Below are positions 1 to 5,567 of a stretch of DNA of 22,982 nucleotides, in pieces. Position 1 is the first letter of the stretch; each line of letters starts with the position of its first letter. Location: positions 1 to 22,982 of the IMG/VR virus record IMGVR_UViG_3300030333_000886. One strand, given 5' to 3'. Made by a program: the position numbers and the translations under genes. The stretch comes from a virus. The notes beneath the pieces were generated by a model that was given only the letters and a program-made list of their open reading frames with translations, did no database searches and was not told the origin of the DNA.

Positions 1-124
1 TTCTATAACATGTTTTAGTTCTAGAATAACCTGGTTGTTGTTCTGATGCTTCCGATGGAGGAGTTATTGGTGCTGTACACCCAACAATTCCTACTAAAGT
101 AGCAACAGATAATGCTTTCTTCAT
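1..124 (-). CDS. Small lipoprotein, 3' end cut off by window edge
   Basis: Too short for a routine ORF call because the window edge truncates it after 41 codons. The start is ATG at 124. The N-terminus reads MKKALSVATLVGIVGC, a positively charged start and hydrophobic core ending in a lipobox (IVGC), so Cys16 should be lipidated after signal peptidase II cleavage. A Pro/Ser/Gln-rich stretch follows, as is usual for a lipoprotein tether. A sigma70-type promoter at 146-174 ends about 20 bases before the start. No Shine-Dalgarno is obvious in the short leader. The mature domain lies outside the window, so its function cannot be judged. A phage lipoprotein could act in superinfection exclusion or lysis, but nothing visible decides this. 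Confidence 0.65.
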   Translation of the reverse strand, partial: MKKALSVATLVGIVGCTAPITPPSEASEQQPGYSRTKTCYR

Positions 125-145
125 ATTAAAGGTATCATTAAAATA

Positions 146-174
146 ATTATACACTAAAAAAGGGGGTTTGACAA
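146..174 (-). promoter_or_regulatory. Sigma70-type promoter of the lipoprotein gene
   Basis: On the minus strand, TTGTCA (174-169), a 17-base spacer and TATAAT (151-146). The start codon at 124 leaves a leader of roughly 15 bases. The -35 box lies in the loop and inner stem of the terminator of the preceding gene. Confidence 0.6.
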
Positions 175-180
175 CCCCCT
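156..180 (-). terminator. Intrinsic terminator after the twin-CX3C gene
   Basis: Minus-strand hairpin with stem AGGGGGTT / AACCCCCT (180-173 with 168-161), loop 172-169, and a run of T from 161 to 156. It begins five bases after the stop of the gene ending at 185. Confidence 0.85.
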
Positions 181-184
181 CTAT

Positions 185-352
185 TTACATTAGTATCTCC
201 TTACATATTCGTTTACAACTTGCGTGTTCTGATTCACATTCAATCAGACATTCGTAGTAATCATTAAGTGCTTCTTGACTAGAATTAATCTCGTGTTGTG
301 GTTCAAAATGATTCCAATCGGCAATCTGATTATAAGACATGATGTTGTGCAT
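185..352 (-). CDS. Twin-CX3C small protein, unknown function
   Basis: 55 residues from ATG at 352. This start is chosen over an upstream TTG (379) and ATG (370) because GGAG lies six bases before it. The C-terminal half is helical and carries Cys35-x3-Cys39-x6-Cys46-x3-Cys50, a twin CX3C arrangement. In other twin-CX3C proteins such spacing staples a helical hairpin with two disulfides, or it could bind a metal. There is no signal peptide or membrane segment, so the protein should be cytoplasmic or virion-associated. A TATAAATA late promoter lies about 85 bases upstream and an intrinsic terminator follows immediately, so it looks like a single-gene late transcript. I do not recognise the family by name. 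Confidence 0.7.
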   Translation of the reverse strand: MHNIMSYNQIADWNHFEPQHEINSSQEALNDYYECLIECESEHASCKRICKEILM

Positions 353-437
353 TCTACTCTCCGTTAACATTTGAAACAATAATATAGGAGTTTTAGTGCA
401 TTGGTTTTCTCCGTGTGTACCTTGAGGTGACTACTAA

Positions 438-445
438 TATTTATA
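438..445 (-). promoter_or_regulatory. T4-type late promoter TATAAATA
   Basis: An exact match to the T4 late -10 element on the minus strand, inside the gene-free stretch 353-493. It faces the twin-CX3C gene starting at 352. The predicted leader is about 80 bases. Apart from the gene's GGAG site I see nothing else in this stretch. Confidence 0.6.
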
Positions 446-493
446 TCCTGGAATGGTCATAAATCAAATATTTTAACAAAAATTTATGCCTAG

Positions 494-598
494 TCAACCA
501 TACAAATGTACGTTATAATTCCTACGTGCTGGTGGGTATTTGTACTCTTTGTTTCTCTTGGCAGCAAGATAGATCCTTAATAATAAATCACTGTTCAT
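494..598 (-). CDS. 34-residue basic peptide, unknown
   Basis: ATG at 598, stop TGA at 496-494, 34 residues beginning MNSDLLLRIYLAAKRN and rich in Lys, Arg, Asn and Tyr. The start overlaps the stop of the preceding gene by one base (TAATG), the junction used by at least six other gene pairs here. That argues for translation by coupling, since there is no separate Shine-Dalgarno. The sequence suggests a short amphipathic helix followed by a basic tail. No family is recognised. The peptide is small, so it could be a chance reading frame. Confidence 0.5.
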   Translation of the reverse strand: MNSDLLLRIYLAAKRNKEYKYPPARRNYNVHLYG

Positions 599-774
599 TA
601 GTATTCTGGGAATTTCAAATCTTTTACATTTTTGAATCTTTGATAAGAATCATCAAACCTTTTCTCTACTTTTCTCTTTGACCATAATGCTAATGCAATA
701 GTGTCTAAATCTTCCTCTTCTAAAAATTCAGTTAATGCTGCTCTCCAAGGAATGCTCATAGAATCAGTACTCAT
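598..774 (-). CDS. 58-residue acidic/basic protein, unknown
   Basis: From ATG at 774 to TAA at 600-598, 58 residues. The N-terminus reads MSTDSMSIPWRAALTEFLEE, with an acidic helix (EEEDLD), then a basic segment (WSKRKVEKRF) and a C-terminal KFPEY. The start overlaps the preceding gene by 11 bases. An internal Met6 (759) is an alternative start, and neither has a clear Shine-Dalgarno. Codon use and AT content match the neighbours, and the TAATG link to the next gene supports a coupled trio (764-955, this gene, 494-598). No domain is recognised. A small soluble helical protein is likely. Confidence 0.6.
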   Translation of the reverse strand: MSTDSMSIPWRAALTEFLEEEDLDTIALALWSKRKVEKRFDDSYQRFKNVKDLKFPEY

Positions 775-955
775 ATTCTAGATTAAAAAGGTCTTCGTCT
801 TTTCTGCAAAGCGACAGAACATCTTGAAATTGTTCTGGAGTATCACAGATGATAGTTTGGGTAGTTTCCTTATTGGAATGGATTGTGAACCGTCTAGCAG
901 TAATGCTACAAATAACTCGTGATACGAACTCTTCGGGTTCCATTGAATCTGTCAT
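764..955 (-). CDS. Small hypothetical protein
   Basis: 63 residues from ATG at 955, stop TGA at 764. The frame extends upstream only to a TTG that is itself part of the -35 box of the promoter at 966-994, so that longer start is rejected. Met5 of this form (943) is a further alternative, because the predicted transcript start near 959 leaves almost no leader for 955. The protein reads MTDSMEPEEFVSRVICS, then a mixed alpha/beta pattern (RRFTIHSNKETTQTIICDTPEQF) and an acidic, aromatic end (EDLFNLEYEY). This suggests a small soluble alpha/beta protein. No family is recognised. It heads the coupled trio of small genes. Confidence 0.6.
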   Translation of the reverse strand: MTDSMEPEEFVSRVICSITARRFTIHSNKETTQTIICDTPEQFQDVLSLCRKDEDLFNLEYEY

Positions 956-965
956 AATGCATTTA

Positions 966-994
966 ACTGTAGCACAGGTTGTGCTTGGTGTCAA
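966..994 (-). promoter_or_regulatory. Sigma70-type promoter behind the tail operon
   Basis: Minus-strand TTGACA (994-989), 17 bases, TACAGT (971-966), starting three bases after the stop of the spike gene. It would let the small genes 764-955 and downstream be expressed independently of the late tail operon. The -35 is perfect and the -10 matches 4 of 6. Confidence 0.5.
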
Positions 995-996
995 GT

Positions 997-1917
997 TTAG
1001 TTAAGATCTATACGAGGTGCCTTATGCTTCATATTTCCTCCAGATTTAAAGTTGGACTTACTTCCACAATCCATTCCAAATTCTCCTGATGCTGATATGT
1101 TTACTTTACCTGCACCTGTTTTTATATTAAATGAATTAGTTCCAGAACCAATAGAACCACTAGTTTTACCAGTTGGAGATCCAATAACTCTTTTACCTTT
1201 TACATCCCATTCAACTTTACCAGTTATTTTATTGATAGAATTACTCTTAACAGTAGTTCTCATATGACCCTTAACATCTATTTGCATATCACCTTCACTC
1301 TTAAGTTGAAGAACTCCTCCTTTGCTTGTTTGTTCAATAATATATGTTCCATCAAAGGCATCTCTCATAACTCCACCTTTCTTTAAATTACGATACAAAT
1401 AAGCACCATCTAATTGATATTTGTTTACATCTACCTGATATGTTCCTCTAGCATTTACACCACCTTCTGCCATGTTAATGATATACTTATCACCAACATC
1501 AAGTGTGTACAAACCATCTACCTTATCATGTCTATTACCACGTACATGAGTGTGCATATCTCCCTCAACATCAACATGAGCATTACCAACTACATGTAAT
1601 ACAAATCTATCACTGGCATCCTTTTGTTCTGTGTCTACCTTCTCACCAGTTTTAACATGAATATGTCTAGCAGCAACAATGTTTATATCTCTTGCAGGTG
1701 AATGAATTTGTATATCACCAGTAGGATACATCTTAATATAAGACCCAGTAGTCCCATGTCTTATTTGTATATGTTCCTCACCCTTCTCTTCATAGAACTC
1801 TATCTTATGACCACATGAATATTGGGTAGTCCTATTATAAGGATACCTTTTTTCCCCACCGTCATTATTTTCAGCGAGAAAATTTAATACTTCTTGTGTC
1901 TTAGGATCTATTGCCAT
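997..1917 (-). CDS. Baseplate central spike, beta-helix needle (gp5 C-terminal-like)
   Basis: 306 residues from ATG at 1917, which overlaps the gp5 stop by one base (TAATG). From about residue 75 the chain is a run of short strands. It includes V-x-G octads in register, such as DVEGDMHT-HVRGNRHD-KVDGLYTL-DVGDKYII, which is the hallmark of the T4 gp5 C-terminal triple-stranded beta-helix. Further DVKG and TGKV strands follow to the end. There is no OB-fold, lysozyme domain or signal peptide. In T4 the hub OB domain, lysozyme and needle form one polypeptide. Here the needle is a separate gene, so it presumably trimerises under the gp5-like hub and pierces the outer membrane. Pairs of histidines (RHIHV, MHTHV) occur on the helix. 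Confidence 0.8.
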   Translation of the reverse strand: MAIDPKTQEVLNFLAENNDGGEKRYPYNRTTQYSCGHKIEFYEEKGEEHIQIRHGTTGSYIKMYPTGDIQIHSPARDINIVAARHIHVKTGEKVDTEQKDASDRFVLHVVGNAHVDVEGDMHTHVRGNRHDKVDGLYTLDVGDKYIINMAEGGVNARGTYQVDVNKYQLDGAYLYRNLKKGGVMRDAFDGTYIIEQTSKGGVLQLKSEGDMQIDVKGHMRTTVKSNSINKITGKVEWDVKGKRVIGSPTGKTSGSIGSGTNSFNIKTGAGKVNISASGEFGMDCGSKSNFKSGGNMKHKAPRIDLN

Positions 1918-4049
1918 TATTGGTCTCCAGGATGACCAACACAATCAATGATGGTCTTGTATATAGCGTAATCAGTGATGTATCTCTCAACATCTTTTCT
2001 GGGAATATAGTTAATTATTGGTACTATTACAGCAGATCTTAATCCACCAACATCACCTTCACCACAAAGATATAACTCAGGTTGAGCAGTAAATCCAAAT
2101 CCCTCTTTAGTTATTTTAAGGGCAGTCAATCTACCATTGTTTATAATTGGTCTAAATTCTGGTAAAATTGGATTACCAGTTTCCTTAGCACCCTTTCTTA
2201 CACAAACTTTAGTACCTGATGTTAAACCATATCCTGCATTGAATATTACAGGTGGTTCAGCAAAAGTAATAATACCAATCCAATATGGATTTTCAACATC
2301 TATTCCATACATCTTATCATATAATGGATCTCCATTATCGTCAAGTTTTAATGGATTATTTGAAACTGATCCATCAAAATATGGATAACCACCACCACTT
2401 TTAGTAACAACTATATTTGTTACCTTTCCATCTTTTACTATTGGTTGTGCTGTAGCACCATCACCATAACCTGCATAAGATACTATAGAAACACTTGGTA
2501 CTGTTTTTAGATTATTACCACTATTAGTAACATTAATACCAACTACTTGACCAAAATGATTAATTGCAGGTATCCCTCTTGGTTGATTAATATTAGATCC
2601 AGGAACACCTTGCCAACCAGTAAAGAAAGTACTAGGGAATGCAGGTATTAATGTATCATTTGCTTTAGAACAGTTAATTGTTCTATCAGATGCTTTAGCA
2701 CCATTCATAATTCTAGTGCTATCCATATCCTTAAAGAATGCAGCATCACCAAACAATGATGGTACAACATCTTCACCAAATGATTCTACTCTATTAATTA
2801 ATGAATCAACAAAATTATCTGGTCTATCTCCTTCTTTAGTTGTATACTCTCCAGTTCCTGTGTAGCATGACATATCTACATTACAGAACTGATTTAATAC
2901 ATCTCCTAATTTATCTAAGAATCCATTTTCATAACTTCCTTTAGATTCTATAATTGATGCTGCATTACTAATTGCATCTAATGCAGATTGAATACCATCA
3001 CCAATCATTGATACTAATAACTCAGTTAAATCTCTAGCAACACAGAAACCAGCATTAAGTATATTATCAAATAAATCATTTACCATATTGGTAAGAGTTC
3101 CTAATAACTGCTTGGCAAGATTATCAAAAAGACATTTAACAATTTCCATAAATGTCTCAAATATTTCACTAGCATTGAATACAACCTCTGGATCTTTATC
3201 AGGAGTTAAATTTAATGATTTAGTTAATGGTGTAAGAACATTCTCTTGGAAGAACTTCTTTAATTCATATAGTATTACTTGTTTAGTATCACCTAGTATA
3301 CCATTAGAAACTTGCTGTAATCTTGATACATAAGATCTTGTTAATTCATCTTTATTGGTTATCTTACCAGTTACCTTATCAATAAGTAAATCACCAACAA
3401 TATCATTTCTACGTTTCTTTGTAAATAATTCACCAAGTATTCTTTGAAATTCTGCTTCTGGTCTGTGACCACATTTTCCATTTGATACTGAAAATGTAAT
3501 CTTTTCTATATCTAATTGTTGAGAATCATTGGTACTATTTTTACCTGTTCTCTGTCCTCTACCAGAAGGTCCTACTGTTCCTTCACCTTCTGCAGGTTTA
3601 TTGTTAGCAGCAGTATCTGCACGTGTTGGTTCATAGTTATTACTTAAACCAAGATTACCTGCTACATCTGTATATTGATTACCTTTTTCAACTACACCAA
3701 GAGACCCAAAAACCAAAGGTTGTTGGGCACTCTCTCCGTCTAGAAATGTTCCTATAACCCATGCACCGATACCTAATCCATGAATAGAACCTTGACTCTT
3801 ATGCCACTGTGGAGCACTAGTAGGCATCATAACAGTTGCCCAAGGTAAATCCTTAGGTGGCAAGATCTGTCTATCACGAGCATGATAACCCATGATTCTG
3901 ACTTTTATTCGGTTACTTTCTTGCTTATCAATTAAATCTTCATGATCTATATCAATAGCACCATCACCCTCGACTTGACCTACCCAAAGACGATTTCCTT
4001 GGGCACCAAACCAATAATTAGATTCTAAGGTATCTGCAACTGCCATCAA
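1917..4049 (-). CDS. gp5: Baseplate hub gp5-like protein without lysozyme domain
   Basis: 710 residues. ATG at 4049 overlaps the CP12-like stop (ATGA); Met2 at 4046 is an alternative. Residues 1-135 form a gp5-type OB-fold, with NYWFGAQGNRLWVGQV, the WATVMMP strand, and VIGTFLDGESAQQPLVFGSLG. Residues about 190-430 are mainly helical (LFDNLAKQLLGTLTNMVNDL). From about 500 there are two beta repeats of the kind GxVxxIxVTxSG...GxVTxIxVTxSGGGY, seen in other cyanophage virion proteins. The T4 lysozyme segment between OB-fold and needle is missing. Peptidoglycan cutting must therefore be done by another protein or not at all. The needle is the next gene. The protein should sit in the hub on the gp27-like trimer. 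Confidence 0.85.
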   Translation of the reverse strand: MMAVADTLESNYWFGAQGNRLWVGQVEGDGAIDIDHEDLIDKQESNRIKVRIMGYHARDRQILPPKDLPWATVMMPTSAPQWHKSQGSIHGLGIGAWVIGTFLDGESAQQPLVFGSLGVVEKGNQYTDVAGNLGLSNNYEPTRADTAANNKPAEGEGTVGPSGRGQRTGKNSTNDSQQLDIEKITFSVSNGKCGHRPEAEFQRILGELFTKKRRNDIVGDLLIDKVTGKITNKDELTRSYVSRLQQVSNGILGDTKQVILYELKKFFQENVLTPLTKSLNLTPDKDPEVVFNASEIFETFMEIVKCLFDNLAKQLLGTLTNMVNDLFDNILNAGFCVARDLTELLVSMIGDGIQSALDAISNAASIIESKGSYENGFLDKLGDVLNQFCNVDMSCYTGTGEYTTKEGDRPDNFVDSLINRVESFGEDVVPSLFGDAAFFKDMDSTRIMNGAKASDRTINCSKANDTLIPAFPSTFFTGWQGVPGSNINQPRGIPAINHFGQVVGINVTNSGNNLKTVPSVSIVSYAGYGDGATAQPIVKDGKVTNIVVTKSGGGYPYFDGSVSNNPLKLDDNGDPLYDKMYGIDVENPYWIGIITFAEPPVIFNAGYGLTSGTKVCVRKGAKETGNPILPEFRPIINNGRLTALKITKEGFGFTAQPELYLCGEGDVGGLRSAVIVPIINYIPRKDVERYITDYAIYKTIIDCVGHPGDQ

Positions 4050-4273
4050 TCATCGTAGATTAAGCACTCTGGTTCATCTGGGTGCATTTCGCAAAATAGT
4101 TCTATAGCATTAGGATCGTGATGATCTCCTGCTTCTATCTCCTGTTTGTGATGATCTGCATAAACTTCTAGTTCATGAAGTTCTTCTTTTGCATGTCTGC
4201 GTGCTGCAGGGGAAATTGTAGGATCATTTAAGATCTCTTTATCATGCTGAATGTGATCTTCTATAGTTTTCAT
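4046..4273 (-). CDS. cp12: CP12-like protein in the tail operon
   Basis: 75 residues from ATG at 4273, chosen over an in-frame TTG at 4303 because GGAG lies nine bases upstream and the preceding stop is only four bases away. The N-terminal two thirds is a charged helix (AKEELHELEVYADHHKQE). The C-terminus carries Cys61-x8-Cys70 in the context CEMHPDEPECLIYDD, which closely matches the C-terminal GAPDH-binding motif of CP12 (C-x3-P-x3-EC-x2-Y-D/E-D). CP12 is a redox-switched linker that binds GAPDH and phosphoribulokinase and shuts down the Calvin cycle; cyanophages are known to carry CP12. The N-terminal Cys pair of plant CP12 is absent. It lies between two hub genes and has a candidate promoter of its own (4359-4387). 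Binding of host enzymes is inferred from the motif only. Confidence 0.65.
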   Translation of the reverse strand: MKTIEDHIQHDKEILNDPTISPAARRHAKEELHELEVYADHHKQEIEAGDHHDPNAIELFCEMHPDEPECLIYDD

Positions 4274-4277
4274 AAGT

Positions 4278-5567
4278 TTAAACTCCGAAAGAATCTCGTA
4301 CAAGTGAAAGATGTGTTCTCATGGTTTCGTCATATCCAATATGACGTAACTCAAAGATAATATAACGCCCTGATTGGTTTTTGTCAACCTCACCGTCTGC
4401 TCCATATATCTCTATCGAGATAATGTTACCAGCTCGTAACTCAAGGTTTGACATACATGATCCAGTTAGTATTTGACTAGTGAAAACACCGAATCTACTA
4501 ACTGCTTGTCCGACTGTTTCAAGGAACATTAACTTGTCGCTAGTGTTGTCTTGATCAGATCCTAAGAACAAATCTTTAGTATATGCAATTGTCATAGTAC
4601 GTGTTGATACATCTGACAATGCTGACTTATATAGCTCAGGTAAGTCCTCCTGGGCAGCAACTTTCTGCCATTTTGCATAATTATCCTTTATATTATATCT
4701 ATATGTGTCAACTTCACAATCTACGACATCAAAGAAATCTATCTCTCCAGAATAGAATCCTTGATCAAAATTCTCCATTATATTTAATGTTTTAGGGAAA
4801 TTTATTCCTTGTAATCTGAATGCTTCATCTGCACCACCACCAGAACCTTGACCTATACTATATGCAGCAGCTTGCCCATCTTGTCCAGCAATAGAATCAA
4901 ATGATCTAAATTGATATGAATCATATCCTTCCCAGAAAAAGTAACCAGCACTAACATTAGCACCACCTGACTTTGAAGTTTTCTGATCCATAGATATAAA
5001 CTTGTTTCTAGTCCATACTAAAACTTCATATGGTTTTGAATTAGGTGGTATAAATGTAACTTTATTATAACTATCATCTATACCCTCTAAATCTATTGGT
5101 TTCTTAGATTTTAATTCCTTTTCTATAACATCTTTAACTAATTCTTTAGCACTAATAGATGTATATTTCTTACCAATTCTTGTAACAGCATTATTCAAAG
5201 CATCTTCTCTACAAAGTTCAATAACGAACTCCTTTCTAGTATCATTTACATCCTTACTATGAACTTCATATATGAATAAAGACCCATTTGCAGATTCTCT
5301 TGTAAACTCTAATTTCTTATCACTAAACTCATCATATACAATAATTTCAATCTCTTCCATACCATAGATTGCTTCAAATAAACTAGAAGTAGTATCCTCA
5401 ATTTTAAGTGTAACAGTTAGATACTTCTGCATTAATCCTTCAGAATATTCAAACTGCTTTATTGCTGATACATCAATAGCTACCTTCTCTTTCTTACCTT
5501 CATGTGGATGAATAAAAGCAGATTCTATCTCAAAACTATTCGTTTGTAATGGATCACTAAGGTTCAT
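4278..5567 (-). CDS. gp27: Baseplate hub subunit, gp27-like
   Basis: 429 residues. The start at 5567 overlaps the previous stop (ATGA). The pattern fits the gp27/gpD-type hub. An early beta-rich domain (YLTVTLKIEDTTSSLFEAIYG, about residues 48-70) is followed by a helix and the signature VTFIPPNSKPYEVLVWTRNKFIS. Then comes YFFWEGYDSYQFRSFDSI, the conserved strand pair of tail hub proteins, and a C-terminal domain with TGSCMSNLELRAGNIISIEI. T4 gp27 has about 390 residues. It should form the trimer that seats gp5 and joins the tube. Position beside gp5 and after the tape-measure-like genes agrees. Sequence similarity to T4 gp27 is low, so the call rests on pattern and context. Confidence 0.7.
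   Translation of the reverse strand: MNLSDPLQTNSFEIESAFIHPHEGKKEKVAIDVSAIKQFEYSEGLMQKYLTVTLKIEDTTSSLFEAIYGMEEIEIIVYDEFSDKKLEFTRESANGSLFIYEVHSKDVNDTRKEFVIELCREDALNNAVTRIGKKYTSISAKELVKDVIEKELKSKKPIDLEGIDDSYNKVTFIPPNSKPYEVLVWTRNKFISMDQKTSKSGGANVSAGYFFWEGYDSYQFRSFDSIAGQDGQAAAYSIGQGSGGGADEAFRLQGINFPKTLNIMENFDQGFYSGEIDFFDVVDCEVDTYRYNIKDNYAKWQKVAAQEDLPELYKSALSDVSTRTMTIAYTKDLFLGSDQDNTSDKLMFLETVGQAVSRFGVFTSQILTGSCMSNLELRAGNIISIEIYGADGEVDKNQSGRYIIFELRHIGYDETMRTHLSLVRDSFGV
4359..4387 (-). promoter_or_regulatory. Candidate internal sigma70-type promoter upstream of the CP12-like gene
   Basis: Minus-strand TTGACA (4387-4382), 17 bases, TATATT (4364-4359), 5 of 6 in the -10. It lies in the 3' part of the gp27-like coding region about 85 bases before the CP12-like start. 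It could be chance, since it is constrained by coding sequence. Confidence 0.35.

Noticed and set aside
1052-1599. Plus-strand frames opposite the spike gene
   Set aside because: They mirror the repetitive V-x-G coding pattern of the beta-helix and have no start signals.
2500-2900. Repetitive look of the sequence suggesting a repeat array or CRISPR
   Set aside because: The repetition comes from AT-rich codon bias and protein-level repeats; no evenly spaced direct repeats are present.
1917-4049. Lysozyme domain expected in gp5
   Set aside because: No muramidase motif could be found between the OB-fold and the C-terminal repeats.
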